This document shows positions 28,781 to 38,698 of a stretch of DNA of 63,262 bases, piece after piece. The translations under genes and the position numbers were made by a program. The notes under the pieces are model-generated. The model was not told where the DNA came from. It did not search any database and saw only the letters and a program-made list of their open reading frames with translations. Numbering within the stretch: the first letter of the stretch is position 1; each line of letters opens with the position of its first letter. Source of the DNA: Acetobacter pomorum (GTDB taxonomy: Bacteria > Pseudomonadota > Alphaproteobacteria > Acetobacterales > Acetobacteraceae); contig NZ_PEBQ01000141.1 in assembly GCF_002738225.1 (NCBI RefSeq), forward strand, positions 1 through 63,262, written 5' to 3'.

Positions 28781-29884
28781 ATGACCGCAGCACCTTTTGC
28801 ACATCCGTCCCAGTCTGCTGCACCCACCGCAAAACTGGCGGAGAAGATACGCATAAAGGCGCTGGAATTGGGGTTTGATGCCATAGGTTTCTGCCCCGCC
28901 CATCTGGGGCCAGAAGTGCGGGCGCGGCTCAAAGATTTTCTGGCCGCGGGCTATCATGGTGAAATGGGCTGGCTAGCAGAGCGCACAGAGCAGCGCAGTC
29001 AACCCACCGCTCTATGGCCAGAAGCCCGTAGTGTTATTGCTCTGGGCCTGAATTACGCCCCGGCCGAGAATCCGCTGGAGACACTTCAGAATCGCACATG
29101 CGGCAATATTTCCGTATATGCACGCCACCGTGATTATCACGATATTGTTAAAGGCATGCTCAAACATCTGGCCCAGTTTGTGGTGCGGGAAGCCCGGATG
29201 ATGCTGACCACAGCCCCAGATGTAAAAGTGTTTGTTGATACAGCACCCGTGGCAGAAAAACCCTTGGCAGCACAAGCCGGACTTGGCTGGCAAGGCAAAC
29301 ATACCAATCTGGTTTCTCGCCAGCATGGAAGCTGGCTCTTTCTGGGTGAAATCTACACCACGCTGGAACTGCCAACTTCCGCCGATTCTGGCGGAAGTTG
29401 TGGAAGTTGCACCCGCTGCCTGAATGCATGCCCCACACAGGCTTTTCCCGCACCTTATCAAATGGATGCGCGCAAGTGCATTTCCTACCTAACCATTGAG
29501 CATGCTGGCCCCATTCCTCACCCGCTACGCAAAGCCATTGGCACACATATTTATGGGTGTGATGATTGTCTGGCCGTGTGCCCATGGAACCGCTTTGCCC
29601 AGACATCCCGCCATATCAAACTGCAACCCCGGCCAGATCTGATAGCGCCAGAACTGGCAACACTCAGCCAACTGGATGATACGGCCTTCCGGCGCATGTT
29701 TTCTGGGTCTCCCATCAAACGTATCGGGCGCAACCGGTTTATACGGAATGTGCTGATAGCTATTGGCAATTCTGGCCATGCAGACCTTTTGCCCTATGCC
29801 CAGATTCTACAGCAAGACCCGGACGCCGTTGTGGCAGAAGCGGCAGAGTGGGCCACGCAGCGCCTTATGGGAGAGACAGCTTGA
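28781..29884 (+). CDS. queG: Epoxyqueuosine reductase
   Basis: 367 aa cobalamin and iron-sulfur enzyme that makes the last step of queuosine. Two ferredoxin-type clusters are visible: C-G-S-C-T-R-C-L-N-A-C-P and C-D-D-C-L-A-V-C-P-W-N. The N-terminal part holds DAIGFCPAHLGPEVRARL as in QueG and the SVIALGLNYAP stretch. With queA and tgt it makes the tRNA-bound steps of the pathway contiguous. The ribbon-helix-helix gene overlaps its stop. Confidence 0.96.
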   Translation: MTAAPFAHPSQSAAPTAKLAEKIRIKALELGFDAIGFCPAHLGPEVRARLKDFLAAGYHGEMGWLAERTEQRSQPTALWPEARSVIALGLNYAPAENPLETLQNRTCGNISVYARHRDYHDIVKGMLKHLAQFVVREARMMLTTAPDVKVFVDTAPVAEKPLAAQAGLGWQGKHTNLVSRQHGSWLFLGEIYTTLELPTSADSGGSCGSCTRCLNACPTQAFPAPYQMDARKCISYLTIEHAGPIPHPLRKAIGTHIYGCDDCLAVCPWNRFAQTSRHIKLQPRPDLIAPELATLSQLDDTAFRRMFSGSPIKRIGRNRFIRNVLIAIGNSGHADLLPYAQILQQDPDAVVAEAAEWATQRLMGETA

Positions 29885-30126
29885 GCCCTCATTTACGTAA
29901 ACGCAGCCTGATTTTGGCAGGGCATGATACCAGCGTTGCCTTGGAAAGCACGTTCTGGAACGTGCTGGAAGACATTGCTCATCAACAAAAGCAAACACTG
30001 CCGCAACTGGTCACAAAAGTGGATGCTGCCCGTACACCGCAGCAATCCCTTGCTTCTGCCTTACGCGTTTATGCGCTGGAATGTCTGAAACAGCAGCTTT
30101 CCCCCAGCACGACTCCTTGCCCCTGA
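29881..30126 (+). CDS. Ribbon-helix-helix domain protein (RHH_4 type)
   Basis: About 81 aa from TTG 29881, which overlaps the queG stop (TTGA) and has GGAGAG seven bases upstream; ATG 29848 would overlap queG by 37 bases and is less likely. The family pattern RKRSLILAGHDTSVALES followed by FWNVLEDIAHQQKQTL and ASALRVYALECL is clear. Small cytoplasmic proteins of this kind bind DNA as dimers, but targets of this branch are not established. Confidence 0.8.
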   Translation: MSPHLRKRSLILAGHDTSVALESTFWNVLEDIAHQQKQTLPQLVTKVDAARTPQQSLASALRVYALECLKQQLSPSTTPCP

Positions 30127-30204
30127 AATTAACGCAGAACTGCCGCGCCCTCTCTTTGCATCAGGGTGTTTGGGCAGGATGCCAGAACGTGATAAACTGA
30201 CGCT

Positions 30205-31032
30205 ATGGCAATCTGGGGTAAAATTTTTGGTGGCGTAGCCGGTTTTGCCGTAGGCGGCCCGGTTGGCGCAGCAGTTGGCACGGCACTGGGCCATGCGGCA
30301 GATACAGGTGCGATTCTTCAGCCCCCAACAGGAGGATGGAGCGACCGATGGGCTGCGCGCTCAAGGCCGGACCCAAATGGCGCTGCCACTTTTGTGGCGG
30401 CCAAACTGGCCGCAGCCCTTGGCAAGAAGGAACAGCTTTATGGGCTGTCCTGCGTTATTCTTAGCGCCAAGCTGGCAAAATGTGATGCACCGGTAAACCG
30501 GCGGGAAATTAACGCTTTCAAAACGCGATTCCGCGTACCAGATGAAAACATGCGTGAAGTTGGGCGCCTGTTTGATATGGCACGCCAGCGTACGGATGAT
30601 TACGAAGCTTTTGCGCGTGAGCTGGGCCAGGTTTACACAACAGATAAACGGCCGCTGGAAGACCTGATGGGCATTCTGTTTGCCATTGCACGGGCTGATC
30701 TGGCAGCTGACGCCCCCCTGGCGCCAGAAGAAGAACGTTTTCTCAAGCGCGTACACGCCCTGTTCGGCCTAAGCCGTGGGGCGTGGGAACGCGCCGCACA
30801 TGGGCGTACACGCCCAGCCATGGCGGAAGATGACGCCTATGCCGTGATGGGTGCCACGCCTGATCTTTCCAATGAAGAATTACGTGCCCTGTGGAAAAAA
30901 CTGGTACGGCAATATCATCCAGACATTCTTCTCGCCCGTAATGCCAGCGCGGTGGAGATTGAAGCGGCCTCCGTCAAAATTTCACGCATCAATGCTGCGT
31001 GGGACATTATCAAGCGGGATCGTGGCCTCTGA
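30205..31032 (+). CDS. DjlA-like co-chaperone (TerB-like plus J domain)
   Basis: 275 aa. The N-terminus is Gly/Ala-rich and amphipathic (GKIFGGVAGFAVGG), likely a membrane-associating segment as in DjlA. A TerB-like helical domain spans about 65-190. The C-terminal J domain (about 210-275) starts DAYAVMGATPDLSNEELR and has the H-P-D motif in QYHPDIL needed to stimulate a DnaK-type ATPase. Preceded by 78 bases without a gene. Confidence 0.88.
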   Translation: MAIWGKIFGGVAGFAVGGPVGAAVGTALGHAADTGAILQPPTGGWSDRWAARSRPDPNGAATFVAAKLAAALGKKEQLYGLSCVILSAKLAKCDAPVNRREINAFKTRFRVPDENMREVGRLFDMARQRTDDYEAFARELGQVYTTDKRPLEDLMGILFAIARADLAADAPLAPEEERFLKRVHALFGLSRGAWERAAHGRTRPAMAEDDAYAVMGATPDLSNEELRALWKKLVRQYHPDILLARNASAVEIEAASVKISRINAAWDIIKRDRGL

Positions 31033-31277
31033 TTTCAGGATTCTCTTTTCTTTTTGAGGCCAGATAGAAAGTGCGACTTTCTGGCAACAGGTTGTACAAA
31101 AATCTCTCACTCTGTCTGTCCAAGGGTGCATGCACAGGTCTATTTTACGCCCCTGTTTGTTATGCAAGTATGCCCTGCCATTGCGCCGCTGGTTTCTCGT
31201 GGTAGAGAAAGCGGCAACAATTGGCCTGCACACAGCAAGGGCCAGACGGTCGTCACAGAGCAAAGGTAAAGGTGGCA

Positions 31278-32126
31278 ATGATTTCAGGACGGAACGGCTC
31301 AAGGCTCCGCCCTCGCGCGCAGGCAAAAAAAAGTCAGACGCGGGAAGGTTCCTCGGCACAGCGCCGTTTTCGTCTGGGCACATTCTGCCTAGCCGCCGTC
31401 TTGCTGAGCACGGCAGGATGCAGCGCCATTAAGGCACCCGTACCCAAAGATCCGGATGCTCTGGCCGAATATAAAGCCGCTAACGATCCGTACGAGCCGT
31501 TGAACCGCAAGATGTTCAACATGACCATGAAGTTCGATAAATGGGCCCTGCGCCCCATGGCCAAGGCTTATGTGTGGGCTGTGCCGCGCCCTGTCCGTAA
31601 TTCACTGGGCAACCTTGTCAGAACCATGAATGAACCCTCCGTCTTCTTTAACGATGTGGGGGCAGGCAAGCCACGCCGTGCAGGCGATATGTTTGTACGC
31701 TGGTGCGTTAATATGACTGTGGGGCTGGGCGGCCTGATTGACGTGGCCAAAATGGCCGGATTCCCGCATCATGATAACGATGCCGGCATGACACTGGCCA
31801 ACTGGGGCATTCCCGCTGGGCCATATCTGTTTTTGCCCATGGGGCCATCTTCTATCCGTGATGGCATTGGCTATGCCATTGACCAGGGTCTTTCCCCGTG
31901 GGACTATGTGCCGCGCGGATACGGATTGGTCAGCTTTAACTGGGCTTATAACCTGTTTGGGGTTGTGCATGCACGTTCTGAGCATCTGGATGAACTGGAT
32001 GCGCTGGAACGTGATGCACTGGATCCTTACGCCACCATTCGCAGTGCCTATCAGCAGCAGCGTCGGGCGCAGGCCGAAGCCATCAAGAATGATAACCGCG
32101 CGACCGTGCCAGACTGGTACCATTAA
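31278..32126 (+). CDS. mlaA: MlaA/VacJ family outer-membrane lipoprotein
   Basis: 282 aa. The lipobox L-L-S-T-A-G-C puts the lipidated Cys at 48, after an unusually long basic leader; ATG 31278 is the best start, with purine-rich AAAGGTGG before it. The MlaA core is clear: NDPYEPLNRKMFNM, VRNSLGNLVRTMNEP, GMTLANWGIPAGPYLFLP. MlaA pulls mislocalised phospholipids from the outer leaflet and hands them to MlaC. mlaC follows 27 bases later. Confidence 0.94.
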   Translation: MISGRNGSRLRPRAQAKKSQTREGSSAQRRFRLGTFCLAAVLLSTAGCSAIKAPVPKDPDALAEYKAANDPYEPLNRKMFNMTMKFDKWALRPMAKAYVWAVPRPVRNSLGNLVRTMNEPSVFFNDVGAGKPRRAGDMFVRWCVNMTVGLGGLIDVAKMAGFPHHDNDAGMTLANWGIPAGPYLFLPMGPSSIRDGIGYAIDQGLSPWDYVPRGYGLVSFNWAYNLFGVVHARSEHLDELDALERDALDPYATIRSAYQQQRRAQAEAIKNDNRATVPDWYH

Positions 32127-32153
32127 AAAAAACAGCCAAAAGGGTACACAGAC

Positions 32154-32777
32154 ATGAAATTTCTTTCAAGCCGCCGTGTTATTCTGGGTGCCTTTGCCCT
32201 GCTTTGCGCGGGTGGCCTTTTCTCCGCGCCTGCACGCGCTGCGGAAAATGCAAAACAGTTTATTCAGGTCTTTGGCAACCAGCTTGTTGCCATTGTAAAC
32301 AGCCCCATTCCGCTGGCTGAAAAGAAAGAAAAAGTTCTGCCGTTGGTGCAGAAGAATGTCGATATTGATGGTATCGGCCGTTATTGTCTGGGCCGTTACT
32401 GGAAAACAGCTTCTCCAGATCAACAGCAGCGTTATCTGGGCCTGTTCCATCAGGTTCTGGTAAACGCCATTACAGACAAATTGGGTGAATACCGCGGCGT
32501 TAGCTTTACACTGGGCAATGTCACTAGCACCGGTGCAGATGAATATGCCGTGGATAGCACGCTTTTGCGCCCGCAGCAGCCTGCCGCAGCTATGCAGTGG
32601 ATTGTCAGTGAAGCCTCTGGCAGCCCCAAAGTTGTGGACGTTATTGGTGAAGGTGCAAGCCTGCGCCTGACACAGCGGAATGACTATTCCTCCTACATCG
32701 CACGCAATGGCGGCAACGTAGGTGCGCTGTTGGATGCGCTACAGCGCCAGCTCAGCCACCATACACAGGCAAACTGA
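32154..32777 (+). CDS. mlaC: MlaC-like periplasmic phospholipid carrier
   Basis: 207 aa with a signal peptide (core GAFALLCAGGLFSAPARA). The body has the MlaC/Ttg2D pattern: VDIDGIGRYCLGRYWKTAS, where the family has D-x-x-x-x-(S/A)-x-x-x-L-G-x-x-W. It ferries phospholipid between MlaA and the MlaFEDB complex. Together with mlaA it is separated by about 14 kb from the mlaD-like gene. A strong terminator follows. Confidence 0.92.
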   Translation: MKFLSSRRVILGAFALLCAGGLFSAPARAAENAKQFIQVFGNQLVAIVNSPIPLAEKKEKVLPLVQKNVDIDGIGRYCLGRYWKTASPDQQQRYLGLFHQVLVNAITDKLGEYRGVSFTLGNVTSTGADEYAVDSTLLRPQQPAAAMQWIVSEASGSPKVVDVIGEGASLRLTQRNDYSSYIARNGGNVGALLDALQRQLSHHTQAN

Positions 32778-32802
32778 CGCAGACTCGATTTTCTGGTTTG
32801 TG

Positions 32803-32836
32803 AAAAAGGCGTTCCCCAAAAGGAACGCCTTTTTTT
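32803..32836 (+). terminator. Intrinsic terminator after mlaAC
   Basis: A 13-base perfect stem (32803-32815 with 32822-32834, loop of six) ends in a T-run. The A-run on its left side makes it work on both strands, and it also lies against the 3' end of the convergent acetyltransferase gene. Confidence 0.9.
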
Positions 32837-33338
32837 ATGGTTTGGGCCAGGTGCTTTCATAAACCAGCATTGTCTGCCCATCTCTTTGAAACGTTTTTTC
32901 CACCCGCATACCTATGCCACCCAGAATGGTGCGGGATGCGATGTTATTTTCCGCGGCCACAGCTATGACTTTATTAAGCCCGGCATCATGCGCAAAGTTG
33001 AGGGCAGCCCCTGCAGCCTCTCGCGCAATACCGCGCCCGCTGGCCCATGGAAAAAGCGCAAAACGCAAGGCGAACCCACGCCCATCTGGCCGATCATGAA
33101 TACCTGTCATCCCGACAAAACGGCCATGTTCATGAATGGTAAAAATACCCACCCGATGGCAGGCCCAGAAGGCAATATCATCCGCCATTTCCAGTTCCGC
33201 CTGCTGGCGGCTGCGCACACCCCCCAGCATACGGCCAAAGGCACCGCCATCTGCTTTCAGGCGCACCATATCTTCCATATCCCGCCATGTTACGGGCTTA
33301 AGCAGCAGGCGTGGAGTTCTGACAGAACGCGAATCCAC
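32835..33338 (-). CDS. GNAT family N-acetyltransferase (RimJ/RimL-like)
   Basis: 167 aa. Opens TPRLLLKPVTWRDMEDMVRL like the RimJ/RimL group. The acetyl-CoA loop is in FALFPWASGRGIAREAAG (variant of R/Q-x-x-G-x-G/A), and NKVIAVAAENNIASRTILG is the usual final strand and helix. Substrate unknown; it may acylate ribosomal protein N-termini or small molecules. Its stop lies in the shared terminator. Confidence 0.9.
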   Translation of the reverse strand: MDSRSVRTPRLLLKPVTWRDMEDMVRLKADGGAFGRMLGGVRSRQQAELEMADDIAFWACHRVGIFTIHEHGRFVGMTGIHDRPDGRGFALRFALFPWASGRGIAREAAGAALNFAHDAGLNKVIAVAAENNIASRTILGGIGMRVEKTFQRDGQTMLVYESTWPKP

Positions 33339-33463
33339 AATTCACGCCTTGCAGCAAAGGAAAGGTAATACCCTCCCTTTTACTTCCGCATGCTGCTGGT
33401 AATGCATGGTGCCTTCATCAGGATAGAAGCCCACTAATAAGTAAGGGCTTCTATAAACCTTAC

Positions 33464-35143
33464 TTAGCGTGCCAGAGGTTTGTACTGGATACGGCCGGGT
33501 TCTGTTGCCTCTGGCCCCAAACGGCGGCGCTTATCTTCTTCATACGCCTGGAAGTTCCCTTCAAACCATTCCACGTGGGAATCGCCTTCAAAGGCCAGAA
33601 TATGCGTGGCCAGGCGGTCCAGGAACCAGCGATCATGCGAGATCACCACAGCGCAACCGGGGAACTCTGCCAGCGCGTCTTCCAGCGCACGCAGGGTATC
33701 CACGTCCAGATCGTTGGTGGGTTCATCCAACAGGATCACGTTGCTTTCTTGGCGAAGCATTTTGGCCAGATGCACGCGGTTGCGCTCACCACCAGAAAGC
33801 ACGCCAACCTTTTTCTGCTGGTCAGAACCCTTGAAGTTGAAGGCCCCGACATAAGCGCGTGAAGGCACAGCCCGCTTGCCCAGATAAATCACATCCGTGC
33901 CGCCAGAAATTTCTTCCCACACGGTTTTGTTCGCATCGAGATCATCACGAGACTGATCAACGTAGCCAAGCTTTACGGTTTCACCAATTTTCAGGTCACC
34001 CGCATCTGGCTTTTCCTGCCCGATAATCATTTTGAACAGGGTGGATTTACCAGCACCATTCGGGCCGATAACCCCTACAATACCACCCGGCGGCAGCTTG
34101 AAGTTAAGGTTATCAATCAGCAGGCGCTCACCAAAGCCCTTGGTCAGGTTTTCGGCTTCAATAACGGTACCGCCCAAACGGGGGCCAGGCGGAATAACAA
34201 TATCCGCAACGCCATTAACCTTTTCTGCACTGGCGGCCAGCATTTCCTCATATTTGGTAATACGGGCTTTGCTTTTGGTCTGGCGAGCTTTGGGGCTGGC
34301 GTTAATCCATTCCTGCTCCGCAGCCAATGCACGCTGGCGGGCACTTTCTTCTTTTTCTTCCTGTGCCAGGCGCTTACGCTTCTGTTCCAGCCAGGAGGAA
34401 TAGTTACCTTCAAACGGAATACCGCGGCCACGCTCGATTTCCAGAATCCAGTTGGTCACGTTGTCTAGGAAGTACCGGTCATGGGTAATGACCATAACAG
34501 TGCCATCATAATCCTTCAGCGTGCGTTCAAGCCACGCAACGCTTTCAGCATCCAGATGGTTGGTGGGTTCGTCCAGCAGCAGTAGGTCAGGCTTTTCCAG
34601 CAGCAGGCGGCACAGGGCCACACGGCGGCGTTCCCCACCAGAGAGCTTATCTACCGGGCTATCTGCGGGCGGGCAGCGCAGGGCATCCAGCGCAATATCC
34701 AGCTTGCGGTCCAGCTCCCAGCCATCACCGGCATCAATCTTTTCCTGCAATTCGGCCTGTTCAGCCAGCAGGGCGTTCATTTCCTCATCTTCCATGGGTT
34801 CGGCAAAGCGGGCGGAAATCTCATTAAACCGGTCTACGGCCTTTTTGAGATCACCAAAGCCCAGTGCCACGTTTTCACCCACGGTCAGCTTGGGGTCCAG
34901 CTGCGGTTCCTGCTCCAGATAGCCAACACGCACACCTTCTGCCGCCCATGCCTCACCGCCGAACTCCTTGTCGATTCCGGCCATGATTTTCAGCAGGGTG
35001 GACTTACCCGCACCGTTCACACCCAAAATGCCAATTTTGGCACCCGGCATGAAGGACAGCGTGATGCCTTTGAACACTTCACGCCCGCCGGGGTAGGACT
35101 TTGTCAGATCCTTCATGACATAAACATATTGATAGGATGCCAT
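33464..35143 (-). CDS. ettA: Energy-dependent translational throttle protein EttA
   Basis: 559 aa ABC-F protein without membrane domains, which binds the ribosomal E site and gates translation by ATP level. Two complete ATPase domains: Walker [10 protein letters not shown] and GPNGAGKST, signatures LSGGERRR and LSGGERNR, Walker [13 protein letters not shown] and [12 protein letters not shown]. The EttA arm and linker lie between, with the KAR-rich [15 protein letters not shown] at 35143 ([10 protein letters not shown]) is the family start; the frame to 35248 runs into the neighbouring tRNA. Confidence 0.96.
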   Translation of the reverse strand: MASYQYVYVMKDLTKSYPGGREVFKGITLSFMPGAKIGILGVNGAGKSTLLKIMAGIDKEFGGEAWAAEGVRVGYLEQEPQLDPKLTVGENVALGFGDLKKAVDRFNEISARFAEPMEDEEMNALLAEQAELQEKIDAGDGWELDRKLDIALDALRCPPADSPVDKLSGGERRRVALCRLLLEKPDLLLLDEPTNHLDAESVAWLERTLKDYDGTVMVITHDRYFLDNVTNWILEIERGRGIPFEGNYSSWLEQKRKRLAQEEKEESARQRALAAEQEWINASPKARQTKSKARITKYEEMLAASAEKVNGVADIVIPPGPRLGGTVIEAENLTKGFGERLLIDNLNFKLPPGGIVGVIGPNGAGKSTLFKMIIGQEKPDAGDLKIGETVKLGYVDQSRDDLDANKTVWEEISGGTDVIYLGKRAVPSRAYVGAFNFKGSDQQKKVGVLSGGERNRVHLAKMLRQESNVILLDEPTNDLDVDTLRALEDALAEFPGCAVVISHDRWFLDRLATHILAFEGDSHVEWFEGNFQAYEEDKRRRLGPEATEPGRIQYKPLAR

Positions 35144-35221
35144 GATAATGAACTCCCGTAATGCGGATGGGTAAGATAAAAAGGCGGGTGCGACCACATT
35201 GGCGCAGCAAGCTGTTACGCC

Positions 35222-35295
35222 TGCGCCCGGCAGGACTTGAACCCGCAACCAAGCCGTTATGAGCGGCCCGCTCTAACCAATTGAGCTACGGGCGC
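35222..35295 (-). tRNA. tRNA with CAU anticodon (Ile2 more likely than Met)
   Basis: A cloverleaf folds on the minus strand: acceptor GCGCCCG pairs with CGGGCGC, the D-arm has AGCTCAATTGGTTAGAGC, the anticodon loop is CTCATAA and the T-arm GCGGGTTCAAGTCCTGC. CCA is not encoded. The variable region (CTTGGTTGC) resembles lysidine-modified tRNA-Ile2 more than elongator Met, but I cannot separate them firmly. Confidence 0.9.
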
Positions 35296-35451
35296 GCAGG
35301 CGGGTTCCTGATTACGCAACCTGAGTGATTTGGCAAGGGTTTCTATGCTGAAAACTGCTATTTGGCATGAAAAACGCATTACTCTTGGCAATTGGGCCTC
35401 TGCCAGATAGGGTTTGCCGCCTTCAATTTTTCAGCTCTGGAGCAGTCTTCA

Positions 35452-35979
35452 ATGGACGTTTCAAAACTTTCTCCCGGCAAAGATGTGCCGTTTGATATTA
35501 ATGTCGTCATCGAAATTCCGCAGGGTTCTTCTGTCAAATATGAAATCGACAAGGAAAGCGGCGCCCTTGTGGTGGACCGTTTCCTGTTTACGCCCATGGC
35601 TTATCCCACAGCTTACGGCTTTATCCCCAACACGCTGGCCGCTGATGGAGACCCGACAGACGCCCTGGTGCTGACCCCACACAATGTTGTGCCTGGCTGC
35701 GTGATTCGCGCCCGCCCCATTGGCGTTCTGAAGATGGAAGACGAATCCGGTCAAGACGAAAAAATTATCTGCGTGCCGCACGATAAAGTGCACCCGCAAT
35801 TCACCAAAGTGGAAAGCGTGAGCGATCTGCCAGAAATTACCGTGCAGGCCATTGAGCACTTCTTCACCCGCTACAAAGACCTTGAAAAAGGCAAATGGGT
35901 GAAAGTGACCGGTTGGGGCACGAAGGAAGAAGCAGGCGCGTTCATTGTAAAAGCTCTGGAAGCTGCAAAAGGCAAATAA
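35452..35979 (+). CDS. ppa: Inorganic pyrophosphatase
   Basis: 175 aa family I pyrophosphatase that drives biosynthesis by hydrolysing PPi. Metal-binding motif D-G-D-P-T-D is in AADGDPTDALVL, with EIPQGSSVKYEIDKESGAL at the N-terminus and PHDKVHPQF later. ATG 35452 is the family start. A good terminator follows at 36002. Confidence 0.97.
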   Translation: MDVSKLSPGKDVPFDINVVIEIPQGSSVKYEIDKESGALVVDRFLFTPMAYPTAYGFIPNTLAADGDPTDALVLTPHNVVPGCVIRARPIGVLKMEDESGQDEKIICVPHDKVHPQFTKVESVSDLPEITVQAIEHFFTRYKDLEKGKWVKVTGWGTKEEAGAFIVKALEAAKGK

Positions 35980-36001
35980 GCCCTGTTTGCATTCTGCTTA
36001 C

Positions 36002-36036
36002 AAAAAGCTGCGCGGCTTCTGCCCCGCAGCTTTTTT
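36002..36036 (+). terminator. Intrinsic terminator after ppa
   Basis: An 11-base perfect stem (36002-36012 with 36025-36035, loop of 12) continuing into a T-run and CTTG, 22 bases beyond the ppa stop. Confidence 0.9.
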
Positions 36037-36134
36037 CTTGCCTTATAGCGTGCATAAAATAGTGCCCCCAGAAAACCGCTTATCAAGCACATGCTTTCTC
36101 TCCAAAATATGGGATGAATATTGGAGAAACCAGC

Positions 36135-36953
36135 ATGCCTGTAACGGGCTCTTCCCTTACCCTACGCCAACCTGTTCTTTTTCTCCCTCATGGTGGCGGC
36201 CCCTGCTTCTTTATGGACTGGCCCAACACCTGGGACAAAATGGCGGCGTATCTGCGCAACACACAAAACACCCTGCCCCGCAAACCCGATGCCATTCTGG
36301 TAGTTTCCGGCCATTGGGAAGAAAACATCCCCACCCTTACGGCTGCACCTCATCCATCCCTGATTTATGATTATTATGGCTTTCCGCCACATACATATCA
36401 GCTGCAATATCCAGCACCCGGCAGCCCTCCGCTGGCCACCGCTGTTTGCAAGCTTTTGCACGCTGCAGGCATACCCTGCACAACAGATGACCAACGCGGG
36501 TTTGACCACGGCGTGTTCATTCCCTTCATGCTGGCATTTGCAGAAGCCGATATTCCGATTGTGGAACTCTCTTTGCTGAAAAGCATGGATCCTGCGGCCC
36601 ATATTGCCTTAGGGGCCGCTTTGGAACCTTTACGTGCCCAGAATGTGCTGATTGTTGGTACAGGCATGACGTACCATAATCTGCGCCACTTCATGAACGG
36701 TTCTCCTGTCACCAATCAGGCAGCGCAAGAGTTTGATACATGGCTGGAAAAAGCCATGACGGCCCCACCGGCAGAACGCACCTCCCAGCTTATACATTGG
36801 GCCTCCGCCTCCGGCGCACGCATCTGCCACCCACGGGAGGAGCATTTGCTTCCACTTATGGTTGCTGCCGGTGCGGCCGGGAAAGACAAGGGGATTCGCA
36901 CGTACAAAGATACAATCATGGGGAAAGCGCTGGCGGGTTTTCGCTTCGGGTAG
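36135..36953 (+). CDS. Class III extradiol dioxygenase (4,5-DOPA dioxygenase-like)
   Basis: 272 aa of the YgiD/DODA family. The iron ligands are the His in LFLPHGGGPCFF, the His in VVSGHWEE and the His further on in GFDHGVFIPFML, which sits in the usual place. ATG 36135 with TTGGAG eight bases upstream is preferred over ATG 36114. Opens aromatic catechol rings; the physiological substrate is unknown. No catabolic neighbours are present. Confidence 0.88.
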   Translation: MPVTGSSLTLRQPVLFLPHGGGPCFFMDWPNTWDKMAAYLRNTQNTLPRKPDAILVVSGHWEENIPTLTAAPHPSLIYDYYGFPPHTYQLQYPAPGSPPLATAVCKLLHAAGIPCTTDDQRGFDHGVFIPFMLAFAEADIPIVELSLLKSMDPAAHIALGAALEPLRAQNVLIVGTGMTYHNLRHFMNGSPVTNQAAQEFDTWLEKAMTAPPAERTSQLIHWASASGARICHPREEHLLPLMVAAGAAGKDKGIRTYKDTIMGKALAGFRFG

Positions 36954-37038
36954 AAACAACACAAATCTCCCCGGCAACTTTTCATATGCTCATGAGCTTT
37001 TCCTTTTGAGAATCCGAGCGTTTCCCGAGGAACAGATC

Positions 37039-37647
37039 ATGAGCACTTTTTTCCTGCGCCCACCCCTTGTTTTTATCGGGCTGGTTTTGGCCTTGTCCGC
37101 CGCTCAGGCCGCACCTGCTTTTTCTGCTGTTGAACAAGGAACCTACACGGTGGACCCCACCCACACGCAGATTGTGTTTTCCGTGCTTCATCTGGGGTTT
37201 ACAAATTACTCTGGCTTTTTCTCAAACGCATCGGGCACGCTGGCACTCAACCCTATGCAGCCCGAAACATCCCACCTCAGTGTTTCCATCCCTGTCAGCA
37301 GCCTTCTCACACCCAGCAGCAAACTGACTGAAGAACTGAAAACATCGCAATGGTTTGATGTGGCGCATTACCCAGATGCCAAATTCGTTTCCTCCAAAAT
37401 CACATCAACAGGCACAGATACAGCCGATATTGAAGGGCAATTTACGCTACATGGTATTACCCAGCCCCTTACCCTGCATGCACGTTTTATAGGTGCTGGG
37501 CAAAACCCCATGAACAAAACCTACACTGTGGGCTTTCAGGCCAATGGGGAGCTAAAGCGCAGCGCTTATGGCATAACAACCTATGTGCCTATGGTGGCGG
37601 ACAAGGTGCATCTTTCGATTGCCGGGGCGTTTCAAAAGGCAAATTAA
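37039..37647 (+). CDS. YceI family periplasmic lipid-binding-like protein
   Basis: 202 aa. The signal peptide runs to about AAQA-APA, followed by the YceI barrel: YTVDPTHTQIVFSVLHLGF, LKTSQWFDVAHYPDAKFVS, FTLHGITQPLTLHARF and the closing SAYGITTYVPMVADKVHL. Barrel proteins of this family bind polyisoprenoids. ATG 37039 gives a complete signal peptide; the frame is open much farther upstream by chance. Role in acid or alcohol stress is possible but unproven here. Confidence 0.92.
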   Translation: MSTFFLRPPLVFIGLVLALSAAQAAPAFSAVEQGTYTVDPTHTQIVFSVLHLGFTNYSGFFSNASGTLALNPMQPETSHLSVSIPVSSLLTPSSKLTEELKTSQWFDVAHYPDAKFVSSKITSTGTDTADIEGQFTLHGITQPLTLHARFIGAGQNPMNKTYTVGFQANGELKRSAYGITTYVPMVADKVHLSIAGAFQKAN

Positions 37648-37732
37648 GCCATTCCATTCAAAAGAAATTGCGGATTTTCTGCGCTTGGAGGCAGAAAAGT
37701 TTTCTGAAATGAAAATTTTTATGAAAACCCTG

Positions 37733-37760
37733 TTGCCAAACGCGAAAACATCGCTATAAA
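37733..37760 (+). promoter_or_regulatory. Likely sigma-70 promoter of tRNA-Asp
   Basis: TTGCCA at 37733-37738 and TATAAA at 37755-37760 with 16 bases between, 36 bases before the tRNA. This is the clearest promoter pair seen near the RNA genes. Confidence 0.6.
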
Positions 37761-37796
37761 GCCCGACATACCAACGCACGAAAGCGCGTTGAAACT

Positions 37797-37873
<77 letters not shown>

Positions 37874-37963
37874 CTTTAATTTCTCAAAATATTGTTTTTA
37901 AGAACTTAAAGCTGGCGCCACCTGCTTTTTGTCCGGCTGCATAGCAGCCGGAAGCAAAACAGC

Positions 37964-38497
37964 TTAGCCTTTATCCCCTAAAGCATTGGCGCCCTGTAGC
38001 GTAACGGCCACGGCATGTACGGTGGCTGCAATACGTGCGGCTGTTTGCACGGCAGAGGCCCCCAGAGCTTCACGCACAATCTTTTCATGGCTGCTGACAC
38101 ACAAATCACACCCATTGATTACGGAAACAGCCAGGCACCACAGTTCAAAATCAACCTTTTCCACACCTGGGCGTGCAATAACGCTCATGCGCAATTGTGC
38201 GGGCATCTGGGAATATTCACCACCCGCCATATGCACAAAGCGGTAGTAAATATTGTTCATGGCCATAATGGCATTGGCTGATTTGGCTGCCGTAAGCGCT
38301 TCTGGCGAAAGTGTTGCGCTAAACTGCTCTACAATTGCTTTTGTAACGTCATCATTCCGCGCAGCAAGGGCAGAGGCCACAAACGTACCTGCAAGTTGCT
38401 GGGGGGTAAGTGTTACATCATTGGCCAGAGAGCTCAGATTAAGCCGCAGATCCTTGGCGTAATCAGGAATCCGATCCTTGATGTCATCAATGGACAT
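37964..38497 (-). CDS. ahpD: AhpD-like alkylhydroperoxidase
   Basis: 177 aa of the carboxymuconolactone decarboxylase-like fold. The redox pair C130-D-L-C133 and His137 ([14 protein letters not shown]) are as in AhpD, and the FELWCLAVS stretch precedes. AhpD passes electrons to AhpC from a lipoyl protein. It lies about 200 bases downstream of ahpC on the same strand. Confidence 0.92.
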   Translation of the reverse strand: MSIDDIKDRIPDYAKDLRLNLSSLANDVTLTPQQLAGTFVASALAARNDDVTKAIVEQFSATLSPEALTAAKSANAIMAMNNIYYRFVHMAGGEYSQMPAQLRMSVIARPGVEKVDFELWCLAVSVINGCDLCVSSHEKIVREALGASAVQTAARIAATVHAVAVTLQGANALGDKG

Positions 38498-38698
38498 AGC
38501 TTTTTCCAGTATTCAGATTGTTCAGAAAAATCAGACGCACAGCGCCAACGCAGCCTTGCTGCGCAAACTGCGCCAGTATCTGGCACAGCTGGTAACCCAC
38601 ATAAAGCTACCGCCTTCTCCATAAAGAAGAAGGCAACGGGCGGCATATGCCACCCGCACCGCCTCATCCGCCCCACAGGCCGGATGAAATTTTCAGGC

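Noticed and set aside
31066..31082. 7-bp perfect hairpin after the DjlA-like gene
   Set aside because: Loop of three but no T-run on either strand; too weak to call a terminator.
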